Positions 8,236 through 16,500 of a stretch of 64,000 nucleotides of DNA are shown piece by piece; within the stretch, counting starts at the first letter, position 1; each line of letters begins with the position of its first letter. The DNA lies in assembly GCA_964446115.1 (NCBI GenBank), contig CAYUNE010000027.1:1-64000 (forward strand), read 5' to 3'. The notes under the pieces are model-generated. The model searched no databases, was not told the DNA's origin, and saw only the letters and a program-made list of their open reading frames with translations. This stretch comes from CAYUNE01 sp964446115 (lineage in GTDB: Bacteria; Desulfobacterota; Desulfobulbia; Desulfobulbales; Desulfobulbaceae). The translations under genes and the position numbers were made by a program.

Positions 8236-9542
8236 CCCGCCCTCCTGACCAGCATATGGAAGAGGAGGCCATAGGCCATAACCGTTATCACACAGGGCAC
8301 AAGATAGCGATATGCAGCCAGTGGTTTGACGGTGAAATAGCGCCGGGTGAGAATGTAACAGAGATGGATGGGGGAGAGCATCATACCGGCATACCCCATG
8401 GTAAAGGCCAGGATGAGCACCGCGGCCTCGGAGAGACCGGTGGCCGGAGTGGCCAGGCCGATGACCAGGGGAAAGGAGGTGGCGCCGAAACCGATGGCCA
8501 CCCCGGTGACCAGACCGGCGAGAAAGGGAAGAAAGGCGATGATGAGCTCAACGGGAATGACCAGAGAGCTCAATTCCCTGCCGGCGGCGGGCAGTAATCC
8601 GGAGCTGCGGAGCATGGCCTGGAAAATCATGGCCCCAGCCAGTACCAGGAGGATATTGGCGGTTTTGCGGCTTATGAGATGATGGAAGAGGTGCAGGTCT
8701 CTCCGGTCGCCGTTGAATGAGGCGATAAAAATGATACCCAGGACAAGGCCCGTGAACATTCCCAGCAGTTTGTGCACCGAGGGAGAAAGCCCCGGCCACT
8801 GATGGGTGGTCGGGATCGGCAGCAGCATGGTGCAGACAACGATGAGCAGCAAGGGGGTCAGAACCACCGGCAGCCGGCCCGTGGACCCGGAGGTGGAGGG
8901 AGGCTCTCCATCGAGGAGCTGGGGAAGATGGGGACGCACCAGAAAAAACCAGCCGGCGCCAATGGAAACAAAGGTGAAGGTGACCTGCAGCAGCATGAAC
9001 TTCCAGACCGGCAGGGAGAAGATCGACAGCGAGATGATGATCACCGGATACAGCGGCCACCAGTACTCGAGAACATGTCTGAACCAGTAGTTGACCGCCA
9101 CCTTCCAGGCAGCGGGAACGTCTCTGGAAGCCACGGCTTTGCCGACCAGGGGAGCGGAGAAGAGAGCGCCTCCCGGCATGGGTACCAGGCCGATGGTCAG
9201 GGGAATGAGGATAAGGCTCACGGCCCGTCCATGTCTTCCTCCCAATCTGCCGGCCGCGGCAATGAGAGTCCGGGAGTTCTCTTCGGTGGTCATGAAATAA
9301 CCGAATTCAAGAATCAGCGCGATGTTGATGACAAGGAGCCAGAGATCCGGAGCGGCAAGGGAGTGAAAAAAATCGGTGACCACCAGCGGCACGCCGTTAC
9401 CCGCCCACAGGTCCATGATGATGCCGCCGGCGATGAGGGCGAGACCCAGCGGCAGTTTGCAGCCGTTGGCGATGAGTATGCCGGAAAACACCGTGATTAT
9501 TTTAATTACTGGTGAGATATGGAGCAGATCAGGCGGCGTCAT
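8229..9542 (-). CDS. DUF401-family integral membrane protein
   Basis: Predicted inner-membrane transporter of unknown substrate with about 10-12 hydrophobic helices over 437 residues. The family signatures are the MPGGALFSAPLV stretch at about 120 and GYAGMMLSPIHLC near 385, with mirrored placement as in two-repeat ion-transporter folds. It overlaps nagZ by 7 bp, so a role in importing cell-wall fragments is conceivable but only by position. Confidence 0.85.
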   Translation of the reverse strand: MTPPDLLHISPVIKIITVFSGILIANGCKLPLGLALIAGGIIMDLWAGNGVPLVVTDFFHSLAAPDLWLLVINIALILEFGYFMTTEENSRTLIAAAGRLGGRHGRAVSLILIPLTIGLVPMPGGALFSAPLVGKAVASRDVPAAWKVAVNYWFRHVLEYWWPLYPVIIISLSIFSLPVWKFMLLQVTFTFVSIGAGWFFLVRPHLPQLLDGEPPSTSGSTGRLPVVLTPLLLIVVCTMLLPIPTTHQWPGLSPSVHKLLGMFTGLVLGIIFIASFNGDRRDLHLFHHLISRKTANILLVLAGAMIFQAMLRSSGLLPAAGRELSSLVIPVELIIAFLPFLAGLVTGVAIGFGATSFPLVIGLATPATGLSEAAVLILAFTMGYAGMMLSPIHLCYILTRRYFTVKPLAAYRYLVPCVITVMAYGLLFHMLVRRAGW

Positions 9543-9768
9543 GGGCGGGCGGCGGAAGGAGTTGGAGGATGTTTTTTGTTATCTCTTTGGAATTATAAAT
9601 AAATATTGCATGAACACCGTTTTTGCGGTATGAAAAATATAACCGCTTCTCTCCGGAGGGCATATTATGGTGTTTGCCGGGAAATAACAACCCCATAACG
9701 TCCGGCAGGGGAGGGATCTGAAAGTCGGATTTTTGACTTTTGGGCTCTTCCGCTGCAAATTCGCTCAT
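9529..9768 (-). CDS. Small hypothetical protein
   Basis: 79 residues, not recognised. The N-terminal half is polar and proline-rich, the C-terminal half more hydrophobic. Support comes from AAAGG about 8 bases before the ATG, a 14-bp overlap with the DUF401 gene and the same direction. It has no visible motif and could be a chance reading frame. Confidence 0.45.
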   Translation of the reverse strand: MSEFAAEEPKSQKSDFQIPPLPDVMGLLFPGKHHNMPSGEKRLYFSYRKNGVHAIFIYNSKEITKNILQLLPPPAHDAA

Positions 9769-9869
9769 GCCGGTGCCTTTATGGCCACGGCACGATAATT
9801 GCTTAAATCTATGCGGCTGTAGTTTTTTTCAAAATCATGACAAAAAAGGGGAAAAAAGAGGTTGATGTG

Positions 9870-10877
9870 ATGTTGAACAAAACGGAGAGCGGCCTCGGAC
9901 AAGACCCTCCCGTTAACGGCAGTCTGGATAAACTTCTGTCGGAACTTGCTCATTATCGCAGTCAGACCGAGAGGTTGCAACGGGTCAACGAGCTCCATGA
10001 TCGGTTGGCCGGGATTGTCGATCTGTCCACCATGATCGAGGCCTACTCTGTCTGGCTGGCGCAGTATGTGCCCCACAAGCTGATCGGTTATAACAACACC
10101 AGCCGCCAGCGGATGATGGTCTTCTGTTCCGGCCATGGTCCCGAACGCAAGCAGGCGGTTTCCCTGGCCCAGAGGCTGTTGAAGGAGATTCGGCTGGAGG
10201 TGAGCGGCGGACGCCGGGAGGAGGGATTTTACGTCTACAGCTGGCAGTTTGAATCGGTTGAAAACTGTGGTTTGCTCCTCCTGCTGCGCAAGCGGGAGCG
10301 GATTCCCGACAATGAAATCGGCCTGGTTAACGATTCCCTTTCGATCCTGGCCGAACCCCTGCGGCGGGCCCTGGAATATGAGGAGCTCTTTGAACAGGCC
10401 CGCAAGGACAGCCTCACCGGACTTGCCAATCGCCGGGTGTATCGGGAGCGCATCGACAGTCTGATCGAGGGCGCCCGGCGTCACGGTCGCCCCCTCACCC
10501 TGGCCCTGCTGGACCTGGATCATTTCAAGGCGGTGAACGATACCATGGGGCACCAGGTGGGCGACAAGGTGCTGCAGAAGGTGGCCAAGATACTGGCTGC
10601 CGAGATTCGTTCCAGTGACCTATTGGTGCGGATGGGGGGAGATGAATTTCTGCTGGTGCTCACCGACACGGATAAGGATGAGGGGATGCACCTGGTGAAC
10701 CGTCTCTGCAATGCCGTGGCGGCTCTGAATGTCAGGGCCGGGGAGAAGACGCTGGGGGTGAGCGTCGGTCTGGTGCAGTGGCGACCCGGTCTCACCAGGG
10801 CAAAGTGGCTGGAAGAGGCTGATGATCTCCTCTACAGGGCGAAATCTGCCGGTCGTTCCCGGGCGATCGCCCAGTGA
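9870..10877 (+). CDS. Diguanylate cyclase with N-terminal sensory region
   Basis: Makes cyclic di-GMP. The C-terminal GGDEF domain (about residues 170-335) has an intact MGGDEF active site, preceded at the right distance by RSSD, the product-inhibition I-site. The N-terminal 160 residues look GAF-like and hold no membrane segment, so this is a cytosolic sensor cyclase. I chose the ATG at 9870, preceded by GAGG at good spacing, over the in-frame ATG at 9837, which has no ribosome site. It is convergent with the gene at 10890. Confidence 0.92.
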   Translation: MLNKTESGLGQDPPVNGSLDKLLSELAHYRSQTERLQRVNELHDRLAGIVDLSTMIEAYSVWLAQYVPHKLIGYNNTSRQRMMVFCSGHGPERKQAVSLAQRLLKEIRLEVSGGRREEGFYVYSWQFESVENCGLLLLLRKRERIPDNEIGLVNDSLSILAEPLRRALEYEELFEQARKDSLTGLANRRVYRERIDSLIEGARRHGRPLTLALLDLDHFKAVNDTMGHQVGDKVLQKVAKILAAEIRSSDLLVRMGGDEFLLVLTDTDKDEGMHLVNRLCNAVAALNVRAGEKTLGVSVGLVQWRPGLTRAKWLEEADDLLYRAKSAGRSRAIAQ

Positions 10878-10889
10878 GTAAGGCTCCTG

Positions 10890-11288
10890 TCACCCCAGGG
10901 TGATGGTCAAGGGGATGACATGCAGGTTGCGCGCCTGCTGATGGGTTCTGCCCAGCCGCCACGAGCTTCCGGCTGTTTCCTCGCCGATACTTCTCACAAT
11001 ATCCTCCACCAGGCCCTGAATATTGATTATCGGATGGCGCTCAAACACCTGGGGCAGGCCCTGGGTCAGGTTGCAGGCAAGACATCTTCCCGGCCGTTCA
11101 TGGAGTTCCAGGGCAAAATCGAGTCTTTTTTCCGCAGCTGCACATCCCAGATAGCGCAAGGCTATATCATAGGCCCCTTCCTCGTTGTCACCGAACAGGG
11201 CTTCGAAAAACTCGACTGTACGTGAGGGCGGAAAGAGGTTGCGCAGATTTTTTTCGTCCAAAAGCGTGTTGAGTCTCTGTTCGTCCAT
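10890..11288 (-). CDS. Conserved-looking soluble protein of unknown function
   Basis: 132 residues, family not recognised. It has two close cysteines in RPGRCLACNL and a Cys in LGCAAAE, but no full metal site. The start at 11288 is supported by CAGGAAA 8-9 bases upstream; the open frame extends further back but would run through the tRNA-Arg gene. It lies downstream of that tRNA and its terminator on the same strand. Confidence 0.65.
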   Translation of the reverse strand: MDEQRLNTLLDEKNLRNLFPPSRTVEFFEALFGDNEEGAYDIALRYLGCAAAEKRLDFALELHERPGRCLACNLTQGLPQVFERHPIINIQGLVEDIVRSIGEETAGSSWRLGRTHQQARNLHVIPLTITLG

Positions 11289-11450
11289 CTTCTTGTTTCC
11301 TGGTTCGGTTTGTGCTGATAGCTTCGTCTTCCGGACAGGGCATATTATTCCGGCAAAGCACCGGTTGTCAACTCCGCCGTCATGAGCCGCCGCCGGAGGG
11401 CGGCGAAGCCTTTCCGCGGTGTTGTCTCCGGGGCCTTTGCCGGCCGCAGA

Positions 11451-11488
11451 CAGGAAAGGGGTTACCCGGCGAGGATCCGGATAACCCC
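11451..11488 (-). terminator. Terminator of the tRNA-Arg transcript
   Basis: Read on the minus strand, CCGGGTAACCCC and its partner form a 12-bp stem with one mismatch (11458-11469 with 11477-11488), followed by TTTCC. It starts about 12 bases after the tRNA 3' end. Confidence 0.75.
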
Positions 11489-11499
11489 TGATGTTTGAC

Positions 11500-11576
11500 T
11501 GGCGCGCCAGGAGGGATTCGAACCCCCGACCTACGGATTCGTAGTCCGGCACTCTATCCAGCTGAGCTACTGGCGC
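11500..11576 (-). tRNA. tRNA-Arg (anticodon ACG)
   Basis: 77-nt cloverleaf. The acceptor stem GCGCCAG pairs with CTGGCGC and the encoded tail is GCCA. The D arm is GCTCAGCTGGATAGAGT, the anticodon loop CTACGAA, and the T arm contains GGTTCGAATCC. The first base pair of the anticodon stem (27-43) is a C-U mismatch; the other four pair. ACG is normally deaminated to ICG by TadA to read CGN codons. Confidence 0.95.
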
Positions 11577-11757
11577 ATGCACAAATTTTCAATATACTCT
11601 TTTTTTCCGCAGTTCACAAGCCTTCTTTTTTCCTTTCCCGCAGCAGGTCGGGGCCGGCCGTAATTCCCGGAAATGATCCGGTCTGAAGCCGCAGAGGCGC
11701 TGTTTTTCTAACTCACGGAAGTTCTGCTTGATTTCAGTGGTTGTCGAAAAACATTTC

Positions 11758-11786
11758 TTTACGAAATGGAAAAAATGTGATAAGAT
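11758..11786 (+). promoter_or_regulatory. Putative sigma-70 promoter for the CarD-like gene
   Basis: TTTACG (11758-11763), a 17-bp spacer and TAAGAT (11781-11786), about 80 bp before the ATG. The -10 matches consensus at 5 of 6 positions, the -35 at 3 of 6. Confidence 0.45.
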
Positions 11787-11869
11787 GACAAATTGATCAA
11801 AGTAGTCTTCAGGCAGGAAAGTCATGTTTGAGGGTATCACATCCCGTACGTAATACAGGAGAAATTACC

Positions 11870-12349
11870 ATGTTTTCAGAAGGAGATATGGCTGTTTATC
11901 CGACGCTGGGCGTTGGTGTTATTGAGTCCATTGAATCACAGTCGATCGGTGGTGTTGATCAGGCGTTTTATGTGATGAAAATTCTGGATAATAACATGAC
12001 GGTAATGATTCCCACCGCCAACTACAAAAACGTCGGCCTGCGAGCCATCATATCAAAGAAGGAAGTCGACAAAGTGCTCGATATTCTCAAGGAACGGAAG
12101 GTCAAAGTCACGGCCCAGACATGGAACCGCCGTTACCGGGAGTATATGGACAAGATCAAAACCGGCTCGATTTTCGAGGTTGCCGTGGTCCTGCGCGATC
12201 TGTACATCCTCCAGAATGACAAGGATCTCTCCTATGGAGAACGCAAAATGCTGGATACCGCCAGCAAGTTGATCATAACCGAAATTTCCCTTGCCAGGAA
12301 GATGCCCGAAGCCAAGACCGCGAAGATGATCAACAAGATTTTTTCCTGA
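11870..12349 (+). CDS. CarD/CdnL-family RNA polymerase-binding factor
   Basis: 159-residue transcription factor. The N-terminal RNAP-interacting Tudor-like domain starts with FSEGDMAVYPTLGVGVIESI, followed by a helical DNA-binding domain with the family stretch LSYGERKMLDTA. Such proteins bind the RNAP beta subunit and stabilise open complexes, often at rRNA promoters. A ribosome site CAGGAGA sits about 9 bases before the ATG. Single gene, 44 bp before the pseudouridine synthase. Confidence 0.9.
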   Translation: MFSEGDMAVYPTLGVGVIESIESQSIGGVDQAFYVMKILDNNMTVMIPTANYKNVGLRAIISKKEVDKVLDILKERKVKVTAQTWNRRYREYMDKIKTGSIFEVAVVLRDLYILQNDKDLSYGERKMLDTASKLIITEISLARKMPEAKTAKMINKIFS

Positions 12350-12393
12350 ACAGCCATTCCATCTTTTCCGCTTCCGGGATTTCGGTTCCAGAA

Positions 12394-13395
12394 ATGGAAC
12401 AGAAGAGCAGCAGCGCTACCCTGTCTCCCGGGCCCTCCGCCAGACAGTCCGTCCATTTTTTGATCGTGGGTGAGCGGGATGCCGGCCAACGGCTAGATTG
12501 TTTCCTGGCTCGCAACCTGAGCGGATTTTCCAGATCCGCCCTGAGCAAGCTCATAAAAAGCGGCCGGGTTCGCGTGGACAGGCGGACCTCCAAGGCGGGT
12601 TATCGCCTGCGGAGCGGTAACAGCATCGAGGTGACGGTGCCGCCGGCCCCGCCCCTTTCCCTGGTTCCCCGGAAGATCGATTTTCCCATCATCCATGAGG
12701 ATGATTCGCTGCTGGTTATTTCCAAACCGCCGGGCCTGGTGGTGCATCCAGCCTGCGGCCATACCGAGCATACCCTGGTACACGGTCTGCTGCACCACTG
12801 TTCCTCCCTGCCCGGCGATGATGCCCTGCGTCCGGGTATCGTTCACCGTTTGGACAAGGATACCTCGGGCATCATGCTGGTGGCGAAAAACGAGGCGGTG
12901 TTGCGCAAGCTCAGCGCTGATTTCAAAAACAGAAAAATTCATAAGGTCTACCATGCCCTGCTGATCCGCGCCCCGCAGGTTGCCGGGGGCGGAGAGCGGG
13001 GGCGGATTGTGGAGCCGATTTCCAGGCATCCCGTTCACCGGCAGAAAATGGCCGTCCGTGCCACGGGTGGTCGTTATGCCGCTACCCGTTGGCGGTTGCT
13101 CGAAGCGTTTCCCGGTGGTCCGGTGTTTGCGGAACTTTCTCCTGAAACCGGACGCACCCATCAGATCCGGGTGCATATGGCTTTTCTGAAGTCACCGGTG
13201 GCGGGAGACCGTCTCTACGGCGGCGTTCTGCCGGCGCGTTTGGGGCTCAAGGCGGAACGCCAGCTTCTCCATGCCTCGCGTCTTAGTTTCGATCATCCCG
13301 AATCGGGCCGGAGGATGACCCTTTCCGCCCCCCTCTGGCCGGACATGCAGATTATTCTGGAACGCCTTCGGGCCATGCAAAATGAATCGCCATGA
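12394..13395 (+). CDS. RluD-type 23S rRNA pseudouridine synthase
   Basis: Isomerises uridines in 23S rRNA. An S4 RNA-binding domain lies at about residues 32-85 and the RluA/C/D catalytic domain follows, with the catalytic Asp in HRLDKDTSG and the family RTHQIRVH motif near 255. 333 residues. Exact target (RluD or RluC type) cannot be fixed from sequence alone. It ends in a 4-bp overlap with coaE (13392-13395). Confidence 0.92.
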   Translation: MEQKSSSATLSPGPSARQSVHFLIVGERDAGQRLDCFLARNLSGFSRSALSKLIKSGRVRVDRRTSKAGYRLRSGNSIEVTVPPAPPLSLVPRKIDFPIIHEDDSLLVISKPPGLVVHPACGHTEHTLVHGLLHHCSSLPGDDALRPGIVHRLDKDTSGIMLVAKNEAVLRKLSADFKNRKIHKVYHALLIRAPQVAGGGERGRIVEPISRHPVHRQKMAVRATGGRYAATRWRLLEAFPGGPVFAELSPETGRTHQIRVHMAFLKSPVAGDRLYGGVLPARLGLKAERQLLHASRLSFDHPESGRRMTLSAPLWPDMQIILERLRAMQNESP

Positions 13396-13997
13396 AAAAA
13401 ATTGCCGTAACCGGGGGAATCGGCTCCGGCAAGAGTATGGTGAGCGGTTATCTGGCCCGGCACTATGACCTGCCGGTCATCGACGTGGATCTTGAATGCA
13501 AAAATCTTTTGCTTCCCGGCCGGGAGGGGCTGCAGGCCATCAAAACCCGTTTCGGCAACCGCTTCATCGCCCCGGGAGGGTATCTCGACCGTATCCGGTT
13601 GCGGGAGGCCCTTTTTGCCGATGCGTCCCTGCGCCGCGAGGTTGATCGTCTCATCCATCCCCTGGCCCGCCGGGCGGTGGCCGGGCGTCTGGCCGAGCTG
13701 GATGCGGAGCAGGTGATCATTGATGTCCCCCTGCTCTTTGAAGCCGGGTGGCGGGACGATTTCCACCGGGTTATCGTCGTCTTTGCCGACCGGGAGAGCC
13801 GGTGCAGAAGGATCATGGAGCGCGACCGGGTATCCAGGCGGCAGGCGGAGCTGGCCATCGAAGCCCAGCTGCCGCTTTCCCACAAGGCATCATTGGCCGA
13901 TCATGTGATCGACAACAGTTTCTGCCGGGTTTTCACCCGCCTGCAGACGGACCACCTGGCGGCTGTTCTTTTTCCGGGGCGGATGAGGAGGAGATGA
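13392..13997 (+). CDS. coaE: Dephospho-CoA kinase
   Basis: Last step of coenzyme A synthesis, phosphorylating the 3'-hydroxyl of dephospho-CoA. The P-loop GGIGSGKS is at residues 8-15, followed by VIDVDLECKNLL (usually DAD) and the lid motif RIMERDRVSRRQAE. 201 residues, normal. Start codon overlaps the stop of the preceding gene (ATGA), so the pair is translationally coupled. Confidence 0.95.
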   Translation: MKKIAVTGGIGSGKSMVSGYLARHYDLPVIDVDLECKNLLLPGREGLQAIKTRFGNRFIAPGGYLDRIRLREALFADASLRREVDRLIHPLARRAVAGRLAELDAEQVIIDVPLLFEAGWRDDFHRVIVVFADRESRCRRIMERDRVSRRQAELAIEAQLPLSHKASLADHVIDNSFCRVFTRLQTDHLAAVLFPGRMRRR

Positions 13998-14087
13998 TTT
14001 CCGCGGCACTGAAATCCCGTTGATCCATCCGCCGCTTTTTCCCCGGCGGGGATTCGTTCAGCCGTCGATTATCGGTCCAGAAAAACC

Positions 14088-14116
14088 TTGACACCGTTGC
14101 CGAGAGCCAATATTCT
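14088..14116 (+). promoter_or_regulatory. Sigma-70 promoter for rho
   Basis: TTGACA (14088-14093), a 17-bp spacer and TATTCT (14111-14116). This is the best promoter match in the window. It puts transcription start near 14123, about 565 nt before the rho start codon. Confidence 0.75.
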
Positions 14117-14686
14117 TTACGTATACGTTCGTATCGCAATCCCGGTTCATATCGTTTGTATCCCTGAGATCCCCGGACTTACACCACGACTCTGATACGC
14201 CTTTCTCCATAGACGACGCAGAACAAGCCTTTTTCATATATTACCTGCCATTTTTACTGTATCTGACTTGAAAATACGTGAAACAAGATCCTGCCCGAGG
14301 CCGTCATCCCGTATGACAACGGAGATACTGTAACGGCTTCCCCCTGATCCGGCGGAACGGCTTTGAGATCATCCTCCCCATGGGGACTATGCAGGTCACC
14401 TTCCGATTTACAGGAATTTCTGTTTACTTAAGGTAGTGAGATAGCCTTGTTGGGGTCTACGTGACGCCTGCTTGATTCATAGCGGCGTATGGCTCGGACT
14501 CCCCTTTTTGTTCTCCGGTATGGTTGCAGGCTTTTGAATCCGGCGCCGCCTACCGATGAGAATGGTGTTGCATCCGTAGTTTCCGGCAGAGGGGTTACCG
14601 CCGGCGGCAAAGCGGAGACGGGCGCAGGAAATGGAAATATTACCCTATCTGGATAACCACTAACTATCATGAGGAGCATGTAATCG
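14117..14686 (+). promoter_or_regulatory. Long untranslated leader of rho
   Basis: About 570 bp with no convincing gene between the promoter and rho. A segment at 14171-14212 is C-rich and G-poor in the RNA, the kind of sequence Rho itself loads on, which would fit autoregulation by premature termination as known for enterobacterial rho. AGGAG at 14672-14676 precedes the ATG at 14687. No copy of the dispersed palindrome is obvious here. Confidence 0.5.
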
Positions 14687-15934
14687 ATGAATGTGGCGGA
14701 GTTAAAACTGAAAAAGATCAATGAGCTCGTCAAGCTTGCCGAGCAGCATAAAATCGAGGGTATCAGCGCCATGCGCAAGCAAGAGCTGATCTTTGCCATT
14801 CTCAAGGCCCAGGCCGAGGATGACGGCAAGCTGCGGGGCAACGGTGTGCTCGAAGTGCTCCAGGACGGGTTCGGTTTTCTGCGATCTCCCGCCTACAACT
14901 ATCTTTCCGGTCCCGATGATATCTACGTCTCCCCCTCGCAGATCCGGCGGCTGAACATGAAGACCGGTGATACGGTCGAAGGGGAAGTGCGGGCTCCCAA
15001 GGACAATGAACGCTATTTCGCCCTGCTCCGCGTTGAAAAGATCAACTATGAGCCACCCGAGGCCTCCAGGAAGAAAACTCTCTTTGTCAATCTCACTCCC
15101 CTGCATCCCGTTGAGCGCATCAACCTCGAACTGCAGCCCGACAATTACTCCATGCGGGTCATGGATATCGTTTCGCCCATCGGCAAAGGTCAGCGCGGTC
15201 TCATCGTTGCTCCGCCGCGAACCGGAAAGACCGTTCTCATTCAGAAGATAGCCAACTCCATTGTCGAGAATCACAAGGAGGTCATCCTCATTGTCCTGCT
15301 CATTGACGAGCGGCCGGAAGAGGTGACCGAGATGAAACGCAGTGTTGATGCCGAGGTGGTGAGCTCCACCTTTGATGAACAACCCCAGCGGCATATTCAG
15401 GTGGCCGAAATGGTCATTGAAAAGGCCAAGCGGCTGGTTGAGCATAAAAAAGATGTCGTCATTCTGCTTGACTCCATCACCAGGCTTGCCCGGGCCTACA
15501 ACACCATCACCCCGGCAAGCGGCAAGGTACTCTCCGGCGGCGTGGAGGCCAGTGCCCTGCACCGGCCCAAACGTTTTTTCGGAGCTGCCAGAAATATCGA
15601 GGAGGGCGGCAGCCTGACGATCCTCGCCTCCGCCCTCATCGAAACCGGCAGCCGCATGGACGAGGTGATTTTTGAAGAATTCAAGGGAACCGGTAACATG
15701 GAGATTGTCCTGGACCGCAAAATGGCCAACAGACGTATCTATCCGGCCATTGATATCCGCAAGTCCGGAACCCGCAAGGAGGACCTGATTCTGCCCCCCG
15801 ATGACCTGAATCGCATCTGGATCCTGCGCAAGCTTCTCTCCTCGATGAATTCCGCCGATGCCATGGAGTTTCTGCTCGACAGAATGAAGCAGACCAAGAG
15901 CAATGCGGAATTTTTCGCCTCCATGAATAATTGA
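14687..15934 (+). CDS. rho: Transcription termination factor Rho
   Basis: Hexameric RNA helicase that ends transcription. Rho_N domain at 1-45, the cold-shock-like RNA-binding domain at about 48-120 with DGFGFLRS, and the ATPase domain with Walker A PPRTGKT near 180. The Q-loop and R-loop regions (GKGQRGLI, RRIYPAIDI) are present. 415 residues, classic size, with none of the large insertions seen in some lineages. Confidence 0.98.
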   Translation: MNVAELKLKKINELVKLAEQHKIEGISAMRKQELIFAILKAQAEDDGKLRGNGVLEVLQDGFGFLRSPAYNYLSGPDDIYVSPSQIRRLNMKTGDTVEGEVRAPKDNERYFALLRVEKINYEPPEASRKKTLFVNLTPLHPVERINLELQPDNYSMRVMDIVSPIGKGQRGLIVAPPRTGKTVLIQKIANSIVENHKEVILIVLLIDERPEEVTEMKRSVDAEVVSSTFDEQPQRHIQVAEMVIEKAKRLVEHKKDVVILLDSITRLARAYNTITPASGKVLSGGVEASALHRPKRFFGAARNIEEGGSLTILASALIETGSRMDEVIFEEFKGTGNMEIVLDRKMANRRIYPAIDIRKSGTRKEDLILPPDDLNRIWILRKLLSSMNSADAMEFLLDRMKQTKSNAEFFASMNN

Positions 15935-16049
15935 TCCCCGCCATTTTTTAGTTTGCAAATCTGCTATTCCTGGTAATATGAAATGTTTCCATGCCGCCGT
16001 CCCCTCTGTTGACCCGCACGGAACCGGCGGTGGAGCTGGAGACGGCAGG

Positions 16050-16171
16050 AAAAGGACGTAAGCACTCACGGCCTCGCACCATCGTTGCATCCACCGTACC
16101 AGAGAGCGCTACCGGCCTAGAGGTTAATTATACCGCGGCTTGAAAATCCTGTGAGTGGTTGCAAAAGGACG
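16050..16171. repeat. Dispersed palindromic element, copy B, with flanking direct repeat
   Basis: The left end GTAAGCACTCACGG (16058-16071) and right end CCTGTGAGTGGTTGC (16148-16162) are inverted copies of the family core. The unit is about 105 bp. Its outside is bounded by an exact 9-bp direct repeat AAAAGGACG at 16050-16058 and 16163-16171, as expected of a target-site duplication. It lies in the rho-rpmE interval, which holds no gene. Confidence 0.75.
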
Positions 16172-16239
16172 GGTCAGGGTAGCGGCTGTTTTCCGCCACA
16201 TCGAATTGAAGTGATGAATCTTATGGAGGACGTTGTACC

Positions 16240-16458
16240 ATGAAAAAGGATATTCATCCCGAATACCACAAGATAACCGCAAAATGCGCCTGTGGCAGCG
16301 AGTTTGAGATGGGCTCCTGCAGCCAGGAGATCAACGTGGAGATCTGTTCCAGCTGCCATCCTTTTTTTACCGGCAAGCAGAAACTGATTGATACGGCCGG
16401 CCGCATTGAGAAGTTCAAGAAGAAGTATGCCAAGCATTATGCTCAGAAGCAGGCCTGA
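16240..16458 (+). CDS. rpmE: 50S ribosomal protein L31 (zinc-binding type)
   Basis: 72 residues. The four zinc cysteines of the C+ form are present (C16 and C18 in KCACG, C36 and C39 in CSSCHPF), so this is the zinc-replete paralogue. AGGAG-like GGAGG precedes the ATG. Confidence 0.97.
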   Translation: MKKDIHPEYHKITAKCACGSEFEMGSCSQEINVEICSSCHPFFTGKQKLIDTAGRIEKFKKKYAKHYAQKQA

Positions 16459-16500
16459 CGGCCGGTTGTCAGCGGCACATCCGCCCACCGAACCTGATCC

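Noticed and set aside
11589..11840. Minus-strand 83-codon frame with CCGKGKKKAC, reminiscent of a SEC-C motif
   Set aside because: It occupies the region upstream of tRNA-Arg, opposes the CarD-gene promoter, and only one short stretch resembles a known motif.
14702..16090. 462-codon minus-strand frame opposite rho
   Set aside because: Antisense shadow of rho with no family similarity.
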